Source: Azorinus chamasolen (lineage: Eukaryota > Mollusca > Bivalvia > Cardiida > Solecurtidae). From it: 64,000 nucleotides of DNA. The position numbers were made by a program, and so were the translations under genes. The stretch is taken from assembly GCA_963576725.1 (NCBI GenBank), contig OY755244.1, positions 79,235,620 to 79,299,619 on the forward strand, in the 5' to 3' direction. Shown here in pieces: positions 10,837 through 21,204 of the stretch (positions within the stretch are counted from its first letter, which is position 1; the number at the start of each line of letters is the position of its first letter). The notes under the pieces were generated by a model that saw only the letters and a program-made list of their open reading frames with translations, did no database searches and was not told where the DNA came from.

Positions 10837-11061
10837 TTAACCCATTATCGCATAGGCTATTTTTAGATCAAACCTATTTGAATAAATCTACCGAAAAGTA
10901 GCATTACCTAGAGAAAAGGAATTTTTTTGAATTTTGTAGTTTGAAACCATTGTGATACATAGAGCATTTGCTCCTATACATTTACCCTATACATCCTAAT
11001 GGTTTCACAAAGTGACTTCTACAGAGTTGTCAAAAGTCGTCAATATAAGAGAATGGGTTAA
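10837..11061. mobile_element. TTAA hairpin MITE, family A, core partly deleted
   Basis: TTAA on both sides; starts CCCATTATCGCATAGGC, ends GAGAATGGG. The second arm of the core is shortened (ACATCCTAATGGTTTC), so the palindrome is broken. Confidence 0.75.
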
Positions 11062-11123
11062 TGCAGACAGGAAGTCATGCATAAAGCTCCCAAAGGAGTT
11101 TTCTGTGCGACTTTTACCATGTA

Positions 11124-12841
11124 TTAACCTATTCCCTCATAGGCTATCTTTAGACCCAACCTCTTTGAATAAATGTACCGAAAATAAGCATTTACTACCA
11201 ACAAGAGGGCCAGAATGACTCTGAAGCGCTCACCAGACAATAAGAGGAGAAGATTTTCAAAGTTTTCACTATGTTTCTATAGAAAATTAGCTGGCCATGG
11301 GGCTGGGCCAATTTTGACCCAAAGGGCACAATTTATATAACATTTGTAGAGGACATGAACATGATGCTATGTGCCAAATATTAAAGCTGAGACCCCTCCA
11401 GTTTCAGGAGAAGATTTTCAAAGTTTTCACTATATCAGCAGCTTCTATTGAAAACTGGCTACCCCTGGGGCAGGACCAATTTTGACCCCAGGGACATAAT
11501 TTATATAACTTTTGTAGATGACATGAACACGATGCTATGTACCAAATATGAAAGTTGAGAACCTTCCAGTTTCAGAGAAGAAGATATTCAAAGTTTTACC
11601 ATATATATTTATATAGAAAACAAGGCACCCCTGGGGCGGGGCCAATTTTGACCCTAAGGACATAATTTATATAACTCTTGTAGAGGACATGAACATGATG
11701 CTACGTGCCAAATATGGAAGCTGAGAACCTTCTAATTGCAGATGAGAAGATTTTCAAAGTTTTTACAATATGTTTCTATTGAAAACTGTCCATCCCTGGG
11801 GCGGGGCCAATTTTGACCCCAGGGGCATAATTTATATACCTTTTGTAGAGGACCCGAACATGATGCTATGTGCCAAATATGAAAGCTGAGAACCTTCCAG
11901 TTTCATAGAAGAAGATTTTCAAAGTTTTCACTATGTTTCTATTGAAACTGACCACCACTGGGGCGGGGCCAATTTTGACCCCAGGGGCATTATTTATATA
12001 ACTTTTGTAGAGGACCTGAACATGATGCTATGTGCCAAATATGAAAGCTGAGAACCTTCCAGTTTCAGAGGAGAAGATTTTCAAAGATTTCATTATATGT
12101 TTCTATTGAAAACTGACCACCCCCGGGGCGGGCCAATTTTGCTCAAGGGGCATAATTTATATAACTTTTGTAAAGGACCTGAACATAATGCTATGTGCCA
12201 AATATGAAAGCTGAGGACCTTCCAGTTTCAGAGGAGAAGATTTTCAAAAGTTTCACTATATGTTTCTATTGAAAAATGACCACCCCTGGGGCGGGGCCAA
12301 TTTTGACCCCAGGGGCATAATTTATAAAACTTTTGTAAAGGACCTGAACATGATGCTATGTGCCAAATATGAAAGCTGAGAACCTTCCAGTTTCAGAGGA
12401 GATGTTAAAAGTTTTACTATATATTTCTATATAAAACAAGGCACCCCTGGGGCAGGGCCAATTTTGACCCCAGGGGCATCATTTATATAACTTTTGTAGA
12501 GGACCTACAGATGATGCTATGTGCCAAAGATGAAAGCTGAGAACCCTGTAGATTCAGAGGAGAAGATTTTTAAAGGTTAAAATTGTTGACGCGGGATGAC
12601 GCACGACGGACGACGACAGACGACAGACATCAGGCAATCACAAAAGCTCACCCTGAGCACTTTGTGCTCTGGTGAGCTAAGAAGGTAAATTTCAGAATTT
12701 TATTGTTTTGAAAGTTTAAACTGAAACCATTGTGATAAATGCTTTTGCTCCTATGGAGCAAATGCTCTATTTATCACAATGGCTTCAAAACGTCACTATT
12801 AAAGAGGCGTCAAAAGGCGTCAATATGAGGGAATGGGTTAA
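11124..12841. mobile_element. family A MITE split by a family H element
   Basis: The left half (TTAA, CCTATTCCCTCATAGGC ... GCATTTACTA) and right half (AATTTCAGAATTTT ... GAGGGAATGGG, TTAA) together make one family A element. They are separated by the H element at 11200-12678. The MITE is therefore the older insertion. Confidence 0.75.
11200..12678 (+). mobile_element. family H tandem-core element inside a MITE
   Basis: AACAAGAGGGCCAGAATGAC start; units recognised by CCCCTGGGGCGGGGCCAATT and ATGATGCTATGTGCCAAATA; GACGGACGACGACAGACG microsatellite; end hairpin AGCTCACC...GGTGAGCT. There is no obvious target duplication at the MITE junctions. Confidence 0.75.
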
Positions 12842-12896
12842 GCAGTCATCTGCCTAAATCAGCAGTCATCTGACTTACATTACAATGTATTCTTTT

Positions 12897-13132
12897 ACCC
12901 TATACTCCATGAATATTCATGTAAGAAATAATAACATCATGAATATCAATTAGATTAATTGTTATAATAGCACATGGACAAAGCAATTTTTTGCCATGGC
13001 AGAAACTTTAGAATCATATCAATATAATATTATCAGCAAACAGAGCAGACCCTGATCAGACAGCTCCTACAGGAACCATCTGATCTGGGTCTTCTCTGTG
13101 TGCAAAGGCGTATTTATGGAGTAACAGGTTAA
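12897..13132. mobile_element. TTAA hairpin MITE, family C
   Basis: Left boundary TTTA (decayed), CCCTATACTCCATGAATATTC; right boundary GGAGTAACAGG with TTAA. The core is GAGCAGACCCTGATCAGAC, loop, then ATCTGATCTGGGTCTTCTC. The inner arms have diverged (CAGCTCC against GGAACCA). Confidence 0.7.
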
Positions 13133-13140
13133 TTAAACTG

Positions 13141-13540
13141 TGGTTTAAACGGGTTCTACAAAATGTCGAAAACTCTAGGTCAAATACTTCTTTAATTATG
13201 CACAACACAAAAAGGTCAGTCAGATTGATAGACTTGTGGACAGGCAGACATTAAGCATAAATCTAATTGTCCCTCTACTTTAAAAGAAGGGACGAAACAA
13301 CATGACTTTTGTCAAGATAAGTTGCAAAGTTAATAGAAATGCCTATTCCAGAGAAAATATTCTTACACACTGTTGCATTTAAACCACATCTTTTTTCAAA
13401 AAAGATTGTTGCAATGTGTATAATGAAAGTGATGACTAAACTGCTTATCCCTTTCTCTAAAATAAATGCTTTTTCACTCTTTTGCACAGTGGACGCATGT
13501 CTCCTATAGGAGCCATCTGAGAGGGGCCTGCCCTATTTGC
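13141..13540. other. no gene; remnant of a C-type palindrome at its end
   Basis: The first 350 bp show nothing I recognise. Bases 13490-13540 carry a fragment, CTCCTATAGGAGCCATCTGAG, of a family C hairpin core. Confidence 0.4.
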
Positions 13541-13920
13541 TTAACCCTTTACTTTTGTAGACCCAATTCAGAATCTCCTATAGGAGCCATCGGATCAGCG
13601 TTTGCTCTGTTTGCTTATGATATAATATGATTCTAGAGTTTCTGCCATGGCTAAAAATTTCTATGTCCATATGCCATTATACAGTAAAACCTGTCTATAA
13701 CGGCCACTAAACTGCATCAAGTATTTAGTGTTAAAGACAGGTGGCTGATTAAAGCAAGGTGAAAGTAAAACAGAACTCTCCTATAGGAGCGTTGTTTTGC
13801 TTTCACCTTGCTTTAAGCAGCCACCTGCCCTTACTACCATCTAATTAACATAATTTAGTGCCCGTTATAGAGAGGTTTTACTGTATTTATTTCATGAATA
13901 GTCATGGAGTAAAGGGTTAA
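13541..13920. mobile_element. family C MITE carrying a nested D element
   Basis: TTAA on both sides; CCCTTTACTTTTGTAG at the left, CATGGAGTAAAGGG at the right. The C sequence is split after CATATGCCATTATA by the D element at 13682-13883 and resumes with TTTATTTCATGAATAGTC. Confidence 0.7.
13680..13885. mobile_element. TA-flanked hairpin MITE, family D, nested
   Basis: TA flanks, CAGTAAAACCTGTCTATAACGG and its inverse, and a palindromic core at GAACTCTCCTATAGGAGCG. It sits inside a family C MITE, so it inserted later. Confidence 0.8.
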
Positions 13921-13979
13921 GAAATAATATAGATTTGAATTTACATTTTTTACCAAAACCTAAACATTCTGTGTTTATA

Positions 13980-14056
13980 TCCTCTTACAAAACATCAGCT
14001 AATAAATATTCATAGTGTCATTATTTCTTACATGAATATTCAATAGGTAAAGGGTA
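13980..14056. mobile_element. fragment of a family C MITE
   Basis: Only the end block survives: TCTTACATGAATATTCAATAGG followed by TAAAGGG. No palindrome is left. Confidence 0.4.
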
Positions 14057-14177
14057 ACTTAAGTTATGAAGAATGTATTACTGTTACAAAGAATTATTTT
14101 TTTATGAAAAGCTCCAATGAGTTGTCTCAAGATAGAGAATGGACACTATTGGAACAAAATGATTTGATATTTGGAGA

Positions 14178-14385
14178 TACAGTAAAACCTCTCTATAACG
14201 ACCACTAAATTACATCAAGTATTTTGTGTTAAAGGCAGGTGGATGCTTAAAGCAAGGTGAAAGTAAAACAGAACGCTCCTATAGGAGCGTTCTGTTTTAC
14301 TTTCACCTTGCTTTAAGCAACCACCTGCCCAAAATACCAACTAATTAACACAATTTAGTGGTCATTATAGAGAGGTTTTACTGTA
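14178..14385. mobile_element. TA-flanked hairpin MITE, family D, complete
   Basis: TA flanks, CAGTAAAACCTCTCTATAACG and the inverse GAGAGGTTTTACTG. The arms, AGGCAGGTGGATGCTTAAAG and complement, meet at GAACGCTCCTATAGGAGCGTTC, a perfect inner hairpin. It lies 25 bp from the splice donor of the ATP23 catalytic exon. Confidence 0.85.
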
Positions 14386-14409
14386 TATATATGTATGACA
14401 AGTTTTTAC

Positions 14410-14544
14410 CTCTGAGCAGGCTACATGTTCCACGTTGCTGACATCAAACTTGGCACGACAGCTGTCAAACGCATGAAGCAATTCATGGGACATCACATTA
14501 CAACAGGCTCTGACGGTTTTAATGTTATTCTGACAAATGATGAC
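14410..14544 (-). CDS. ATP23: ATP23 metallopeptidase, catalytic exon
   Basis: An internal exon of 135 bp (45 codons, phase 0 at both ends), bounded by a strong acceptor (TTTTCTTTTCAG) and donor GAG|GTAAAAAC. It encodes VIICQNNIK, then the zinc-metalloprotease motif HELLHAFD at exon residues 20-27 (two His ligands and the catalytic Glu), then CRAKFDVSNVEHVACSE. Human ATP23 reads IVLCQNNI...HELIHAFDHCRA...HLACSE in the same order, so family assignment is firm. The protein acts at the mitochondrial inner membrane in ATP synthase biogenesis. Upstream exons (the CxxC segment before VIICQ) should lie at higher coordinates; I did not find them. Confidence 0.9.
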
Positions 14545-14658
14545 CTGAAAAGAAAACAAGAGCATTTGAAGGAGCATTATGTGCTACCTGCTGGTGGGAT
14601 TGCGAAAAAACAAGCGCACCGTATGCCGTGCCAACGCTCATCCATTGACACATTTTGA

Positions 14659-14865
14659 CCCATTCCTCCATAGGCTATTCTTAGACCCAACCTCTTTGAA
14701 TGAATATACCCAAAAGGAGCATTTACTAGTGAAAGTAAAATTTTAGAATTTTGTACTTTGAAACCATTGTGATAAACAGAGCATTTGTTCCTATAGGAGC
14801 AAATGCTCTATTTATCACAATAGTTTCAAGAGCGGCGTAGAAAGGCGTATTTATGGAGGAAAGGG
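14659..14865. mobile_element. hairpin MITE, family A, TTAA ends decayed
   Basis: CCCATTCCTCCATAGGC start and GGAGGAAAGGG end, with TTGA on the left and TAAA on the right in place of TTAA. The core palindrome is near-perfect, with one changed base in each arm. Confidence 0.7.
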
Positions 14866-14953
14866 TAAAGTACAGTCAACTCTTGTTATGTCGGGTTCAC
14901 AGGAAGCCGTTAAAAACTTGGACTCATCGAGAGTTCGACACATGCCATTTTCT

Positions 14954-16306
14954 AACAAGAGGGCCAGAATGGCCCTGACATTGCTCACCAGACAATCAGA
15001 GGAGAAGATTTTCAAAGTTTTCACTATATGTTTCTATAGACAAGAGGGCCATTGACAGTGTTAAATTTTCAGCAGACAACATTTCTAACAGATGACAGAA
15101 ACGCAGTGTTAACCCTATCACTGCTGAGTATGACTTGACGGAAATTAGCACACAGTTTGGATTCTGATCTGAGGCATATGTAACTTCATATGTGGTTTGT
15201 GCAAGATAGTTAATTATAAGATTGATATGTATTAAAAACAGTGTCAACAAACAAAGCAGACAACAATTCTGAAACAGACAACATTACAGTACTAAAGAAT
15301 GCTAGAGCATATGAGGTGATTACATAAGACTCTAGCTAGATAGTCTCAGTACACTGGCCTCATCTATTTTGGGGAAACCTTTAAACTGTAGTTTCTGATG
15401 TAAAGATGTCTATGTTGCTGGGTAGAGATAGCATGTTACATGTTATATTTGGCGCCCAATGTAAATAACCCACAGGGTGATTAATATGAAGATTATATGA
15501 AGATAATCTGTAATAGTAAGAAACTTGTGGAGTGTTCTTGTTGGCAACGAATTCTTGTGTAGGGGGGGGGGGGTTGCGTGTTTGTAGCCAGGTAGAGATT
15601 ATGGTGAAATAAGTTGATAGGCTTTACTGTGTGGCAAGAGTGTTGGCATGGTATGCCAGAGACCATGGGTTCAAGTCCCAGTCGAGTCACAACTTTTTCA
15701 CCATGTTACATCTATACACACAGGGCAGGGCCAATTTTAACCCCAGAACTATGATACTTGAAAAACTCATAAAGGTATGCTAAGTAAATCTATACACCAA
15801 ATATCTAAGCTCTGGGACATGTAGTTTCTGACAAGAAGAATTTTAAAGTTTTTGCTATGCATAACTAGTTACCCTATGGGCTGTTTAAGCAGTCAGCTAC
15901 AAAAAACTGGCCATCTCTGGGGTGGGACCAATTTTGACCCTAGGAGCATAATTTATCTTTTGTAGAAGACCTGAAGTTGAAGCAATGTGCCAAATATGAA
16001 AGCTGAGACCATTCCAGTTTCAGAGGAGATCTTCAAAGTTTTCACTATATGTTTCTATTGAAAACTTCACACCCCAAGGGCGGGGCCAATTTTGACTCCA
16101 GGGGCATGATTTATATATAACTTTTGTAGAGGACCTATAGGTGATGCAATATGCCAAAGATGAAAGCTAAGAACCGTGTAGATTCAGAGGAGATTTTAAA
16201 AGGTTCAAATTGTTGACGCGGGACGACGGCCAACGCACTCCGACGGACGACAGACATCAGGCGACCACAAAAAGCTCACCCTGAGCACTTTGTGTTCTGG
16301 TGAGCT
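14954..16306 (+). mobile_element. family H tandem-core element, internally invaded
   Basis: Starts AACAAGAGGGCCAGAATGGCCCT and ends AGCTCACC...GGTGAGCT after a GACGGACGACAGACATC microsatellite. The array is interrupted at about 15040 by a second H-type start (ACAAGAGGGCCATTGACAG) and by a tRNA-derived unit at 15450-15710. Confidence 0.65.
15450..15710 (+). mobile_element. tRNA-derived SINE-like unit, copy 1
   Basis: Runs from TTTGGCGCCCAATGTAAATA to AACTTTTTCACCATGTTACA. The 3' portion holds a degraded tRNA-like block, AAGAGTGTTGGCATGG, with a B-box-like GGGTTCAAGTCCCAG. The same unit occurs twice in tandem near 29.5-30 kb. A 13-base G run lies at about 15558. Confidence 0.55.
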
Positions 16307-16311
16307 AAAAA

Positions 16312-17100
16312 TCCAGTTTCTCTCAATACATTCACCTTAAACAAGCTGCCATATTTCAGTCATATTTGTGCTTGTATAATTTAGTCTTCACATTGTGTGA
16401 AGGAATCATATTCAGTCTCTGTGTATATATAAGAATTGTACATGTGCATGTAGATCTAGATCCATTACCGCGAGTTCAAACTTCTGTCTGTCCTACTTTC
16501 CATCAATGACACCATGCCCTAATCTACAATGCCCTGTCCAGTTTTCAGATCCGTTTTGCCGCTATCATTGAATTAATCACCGATGGTTTGGCGAATTTTT
16601 AAAGTGCATCGTTTGTTTACGCTATTTCTGGGGAAATCCCTTATCAACGGGCATCGGAAATACACAATCACATGTGAACTAGCTTTGATTCTGGCTGGTT
16701 GCCGATTCACATTCTTCTGGTACATGTAAGAGAACATTCTTATTCGGGAAATCAAAATATTTATGTCATTTTATAAGTTTCCCAGTGAGCTGTTTCGATA
16801 TCTAATTGTGGTATGTGTATTACTAAAGCGACAAATTTAATTCAATGTAAAACTGCATGTATTGATAATAAAATGAGGAACAGGCCTTACGTTTTATTCA
16901 CTTTTTATCTCTCCGAAATCGTCCGGAAGCGAGGTAACTTTCGTACTACAGTAGCCATGATTGATTAATGGAAGGTAATAGGTCATTTTACTAAATAACA
17001 TTCACTCATCTTGGCATTGTTCCACAGTTTGAATAATAATCTGACATCAGTGATTGTTTACCCACAAAACACCGTAATTACCTGTGTCGCGATCACCTAC
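16312..17100. other. no recognisable feature
   Basis: About 800 bp of non-repetitive-looking sequence with short frames only. It could hold regulatory or upstream ATP23 sequence, but I see no exon with good splice sites and ATP23 motifs. Confidence 0.35.
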
Positions 17101-17410
17101 CGTTAATTGCTGTAGGAGGGTCTGCTCCGTTTATTTATGAAATAATATTAGATATCACTATAGTTTCTGCTAAGGCCAGCATTTCCCATGCTCACATGCT
17201 TCTAATTAATATTCCTGGGTCCATGCTTATAAAAGTTTTTAGTTGAGTCTCAGTTCGTTCTCAAGCATTTGATTGGTCAGATTTGAGCCAAGGCTCAAAT
17301 CTGATCTTTCAAAAGCTTGAGAACGAACCCGGACTCAACTAAAAAGTTTTATAAGCGTAGATACTGATGTTGTTACTTCTTACATGAAAATTCATGGTGT
17401 AAAAGGTTAA
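17101..17410. mobile_element. C-type MITE remnant carrying hairpin E1
   Basis: GAGGGTCTGCTCCGTTTATT at the left and TTCTTACATGAAAATTCATGG...AAAAGG-TTAA at the right are C-type. Hairpin E1 is inserted between them. Confidence 0.5.
17218..17360. repeat. hairpin element E, copy 1
   Basis: A near-perfect foldback of CCATGCTTATAAAAG...CTCAAGCATTTGATTGGTCAG against its complement, with a very short loop (GAGCCAAGGCTC). Two more copies are at 37411 and 49217. Non-coding. Confidence 0.8.
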
Positions 17411-17424
17411 ACAACATACAAAAT

Positions 17425-17566
17425 AAGTAGATAGTGTAATATCAATATTATATCATAAGCAAACAGAGCAGACCTGGATCAGAGAGACTCCTAAAAGAGA
17501 TATCTGATCTGGTTCAGCTCTGTTTGCAAAGGTGTAGAAAGGTGCATTTATGGAGTAAAGAATTAA
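17425..17566. mobile_element. 3' part of a family C MITE
   Basis: CATAAGCAAACAGAGCAGACC, palindrome, TGTTTGCAAAGGTGTAGAAAGG, GGAGTAAAGAATTAA. The left third of the element is absent. Confidence 0.55.
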
Positions 17567-17774
17567 CATGCACAAAATGTGTGTGCTCTTATTGGTAATC
17601 AATATTTGTATAATTTTCCTTGTAAATAGCCTTTTTGGTAATCAATATTTTATGACTTTTCAAAAGTTCCAACTTGTTGCTTTTGAGTTTTAGAGCAGAC
17701 ATAGACGATTCTGTAAAATACTAAGGAAAACAATGACTACAACTACAAATAAGAAATACAAGATCTAACTGTAA

Positions 17775-18345
17775 CGCAATCCGTTACCAAATGCCTCCCA
17801 AACAAAATGGACAACAGGCATTGATGAGCAAAATATCTAAATATTCACCTATCAATAATTGGGCAATAATTCCAATATTATTGAAGCCAGAGTTATGGAA
17901 CTTGTGCGTGACACTTCCTTCCATCATGCTCTTTCCATAATTGAAATGTCATTCCAATAGCATCAGTAGAACAGGAGTTATTGATCAGACAAAAATATGC
18001 AACAAAGAGTTATGGCCCTTGTACATAAAACTTCCTCTTATCATGCTCTTTCCATGTATGAAGTTTCAATCCAATGGCATGAGCCATATAGGAGTTAGCG
18101 TCCAGACAAGAAAGTCAAAAAAATGTACAAGGGGCAATAACTCCAATATTATTGAAGCCAGAGCTATGGACCTTGTGCATGACACTTCCCCTCATTATGC
18201 TCTTTCCATATATGAAGTTTAAACCATCAGGCATATAGGTTTTATCGTCCGGACAAGTAAGTGTGACAGATGGATGGATGGACGCACTGACGGACAGACA
18301 GCTCTCACAAAAACAGTATGTCTCCCCCATGTAAATAGGGGTGGG
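17775..18345 (+). mobile_element. family L tandem-core element, copy 1
   Basis: Units of about 150 bp with CTTCCTCTTATCATGCTCTT and GCAATAACTCCAATATTATT. They are followed by a GACGGACAGACAG tract and a 3' hairpin beginning TATGTCTCCCCCATGTAAAT. The 5' end is not sharp. Confidence 0.55.
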
Positions 18346-18365
18346 TGGGGAGGACCCATAACAAT

Positions 18366-18482
18366 ATCTAAATTTTGACCAATCAGAGGCCACCACTCCA
18401 TTACCATGTTAACAAATTCTTTCGAAACACCTATAGCAAATTTCGACCAATCAGAGCCCATCATTCAATTACCATGGCAACA
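18366..18482. repeat. two-copy short tandem repeat
   Basis: Two diverged copies, about 59 bp apart, of a unit with TTGACCAATCAGAG and ATTACCATG. CCAAT boxes are present by sequence in both copies (CCAATCAG), but no promoter can be argued. Confidence 0.45.
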
Positions 18483-18630
18483 TTTTAAAAATGTTGAATA
18501 CACATCTGCACATAACCAGCAAAGTTCATATAAAGTTTCATTAGGATCTTTCAATTACTTACCGAGAAATGTGTCAGACAAGTTCACGACAGAAGAAGAA
18601 GAAAGCAGAAGAAAGAATAATAATAAGAAG

Positions 18631-19202
18631 AACAAGATGTGTTTGTGAAACACTATGCCCCCTCATATATTTGACCTCTGACCTTGAAGGATGACCTTGA
18701 CCTTGACATGTCACCCCTCAAAATGTGCGGCTTTATGAGATACATATGCATGCCAAATATCAAATCTCTATCTGTACTGGCTCAAAAGTTAAGACCAATG
18801 TTAAGGTTGCGTTAAAGTTACAGACAAAGAAACAGACAATTTGACCTTTGACCCTGAAGGATGACCTTGACCTTGACATGTCACCCCTCAAAATGTGCAG
18901 CCTCATGAGATACACAAGCATGCCAAATATCAAGTCTCTATGTCTACTGGTCCAAAAGTTATGGCCAATGTTAAAGTCAGTGATTTGACCCATATATTTG
19001 ACCCCTGACCTTGAAGGATGACCTTGACCTTGACATGTCACCCCTCAAAATGTTCGGCTTTATGAGATACATATGCATGCCAAATATCAAGTCTCTATCT
19101 GTACTGGCTCAAAAGTTATGACCAATGTTAAAGTTGCTGACAAACAGACAAACAGACAGGGCAAAAACAATATGCCCCTTGACCATCGTCAATGGGGGCA
19201 TA
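18631..19202 (+). mobile_element. family J tandem-core element, copy 1
   Basis: Starts AACAAGATGTGTTTGTGAAAC (hairpin GTGTTT/AAACAC) then TATGCCCCC. The core has units of 160-180 bp with GACCTTGAAGGATGACCTTG. An ACAGACAAACAGACAGG tract and a 3' hairpin TATGCCCC...GGGGGCATA follow. This is the same blueprint as families H, I, K, L and M. Confidence 0.65.
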
Positions 19203-19204
19203 AA

Positions 19205-19325
19205 AAGAAAGGGGAGTAAACACAATATGTCTCCTGCTCACTTCATTTGGGGGGACATAATAATAAGAAGAAATGGAGTAAACAACAGTATGTTCCTCCC
19301 ATTTTGTTTTGGGGGACAGAATCAT
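19205..19325. repeat. two successive 3'-end hairpin stubs
   Basis: CAATATGTCTCCTGCTCACT...GGGGGGACATAAT and then CAGTATGTTCCTCCC...GGGGGACAGAAT. These resemble isolated 3' hairpins of family L-like elements with no body attached. Confidence 0.5.
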
Positions 19326-19329
19326 TCAG

Positions 19330-20150
19330 TCCAAATGTTTTTATTTCATGTCTATTCAGTAGAGAAGAAACCAATCTCATTTAATCATCTGCTTCTGATT
19401 AATCATGTAAAGACATAATGACATCATGTTAATTAAATGAAATATAAAAAAGAAATCAACAGGGGTGTGGTTACTGAAACAGAGAAAATGCCCTAAATCA
19501 TGTTATAAATGACATGTGAACTGTAACAAAATCACTTCCATATTAAATGGGTGTTTCCAGTGTGGCTAATTAATGACACCAAGGTGCAAGAAATTATTCT
19601 ATTACTATCAGTCAGGTGTGGATCATGTGTACTATTACATTATTTTCACACATAGTTATACTAACCTAAATACATGTACTCCCACAAGGAAGCCTACAAG
19701 CAAGACATGCTTGAGACCAGTACCATCTATGATCTGGACATGTGATACTGGAACAAGTTGGCTTGAACTGTGGCATATTATATAAATATCACATCCTATG
19801 GAGAGAGACAGCACGTACTGTCAACCCGAGGTTGGTTATGTCCACCGAGGCATTATTTTATTATACCGAACAGCCCAATCAGTTTCGTCAGCAAAAATAT
19901 TTATTCAATGACAACAATATTTAAACAGTTTTAAACAAAAGTTATAGAGCGACTCGGTGCTTACAAATCGCGGAACACCTTCACATTTCTATTCATTACA
20001 AGTTATAAGTACTGGCCGAGCCCTTTTCACTGTCCAATCTTGACAGAGCCTCCTCCGAAATAGTCTCATAACGCGACATTTCTCAAATATATAAACAAAA
20101 ACAAAGCAATTGTCATAATGCCGTTTGTTGATCAAATTGCAAGCGTCAGA
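19330..20150. other. no recognisable gene
   Basis: About 800 bp without tandem structure or terminal repeats that I can see, and with short open frames only. Confidence 0.35.
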
Positions 20151-20171
20151 TGACGTCAGTCGATGACGTCA
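20151..20171. promoter_or_regulatory. pair of CRE-like TGACGTCA sites
   Basis: Two perfect palindromic TGACGTCA octamers start 13 bp apart (20151 and 20164). This is the consensus for CREB/ATF binding. No transcript start or first exon is recognisable nearby, so function is only possible. Confidence 0.3.
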
Positions 20172-20622
20172 TCGGATGAAGTCTCACACACAATTTAATA
20201 AGCGCTCACTGATCTAGATGTTCCGTGCCTATGGTAGCGGGAGACAGTATTTTTCCGACAGTATTTTTTTTCCTGCTAGGACTGACAGTATTTCTATGTC
20301 ACCGTGGCCTATGGGAAATTAACATTGTAAATGAAACAGGTATAATAAAAAAATCTGCACACTTTCACCCTGAGAGCAGATTCAGTAAGATTGGGAAGAC
20401 TCGAGATGATTCACTAAGACTCACTATACCCGTAACCCAGATGCATTATGTTTATGAAATTAATGAAATCGGGCTGTTTGAATAAAAGAAACTATTGAGA
20501 TTCTTGTGTTTGTAAATCTCCTTTTGTGACATAACACAGGAAAGTTTGGTCATGGCAGAAGCTGTAGAATCAGATCTATATCAGTCCGTAAGCAACAAGC
20601 AAAAACGGTCAAGAAATCCATT

Positions 20623-20636
20623 CCCCCCCCCCCCCA

Positions 20637-20679
<43 letters not shown>
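20623..20679. repeat. poly-C tract and CA microsatellite
   Basis: About 13 C followed by about 20 CA dinucleotide units. Confidence 0.95.
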
Positions 20680-20681
<2 letters not shown>

Positions 20682-20799
20682 TACAGAATATTTACTGATA
20701 TCACATGTGTATATGAGTGATGCTGTTTTATTAAACCTGATAGGGTCGAAATGTTGGAAATAATAAAATATAAAAGTCTATCGACCATTAACCCTATCC

Positions 20800-21070
20800 T
20801 CCATAGATAAACTGCTCAAGTTCAAGAGCAGACAAGGCTAAAATAAAAAAAAAATTGTTTAACTCAAGGGCCATAACTCTAATGTGCAGGGACTATTTAG
20901 CTGGTTATCAAACTTGGCTAAGATATTATTACCACATTTTCACAAAGTTGGTGACGATTAGATAGAAATTGCTCAACTAAGAGAGTGGACATGTTTTGGA
21001 CGCCGCACACCAACCACAGAGTTTCACATAATATGACCCATCTTTCGACAAGCGTATAAAAAGTGGGACA
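20800..21070. repeat. relic resembling tandem-core family M
   Basis: Contains AAGGGCCATAACTCTAATGTG and, at the end, AAGCGTATAAAAAG. Both are phrases typical of family M (GGGCCATAACTC..., GCGTATAAAA). The body is degraded. Confidence 0.35.
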
Positions 21071-21204
21071 GACCTACAGATGCAAATACGGAAGAATGCA
21101 CAAATTTGTGAATACATGTACATATGCTTTCCAAAAATGTTTTCTGATAGCATAAAAATCCATTTAACCGAAAGACATGGTTCATACAAACTTTCTGGGA
21201 AAAA

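Larger units (their letters stand above)
1450..14409 (-). other. ATP23: ATP23 intronic region, packed with repeats
   Basis: This is the interval between the two recognised ATP23 exons. The family needs about 28 residues here (the VRAANLSGDC... segment, phase 0 on both sides). I scanned the minus strand for it and did not find a convincing exon. The interval is otherwise filled with hairpin MITEs and tandem-core elements listed separately. Either the exon is divergent or I missed it, or the locus is broken. Confidence 0.5.

Noticed and set aside
14425..14658. 77-residue plus-strand frame
   Set aside because: Antisense of the ATP23 catalytic exon, whose splice sites and HELLH motif lie on the minus strand.
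16903..16960. Minus-strand Met frame (MATVVRKLPRF) as a possible ATP23 first exon
   Set aside because: It stops after 17 residues with no donor of quality and no match to the ATP23 N-terminus.
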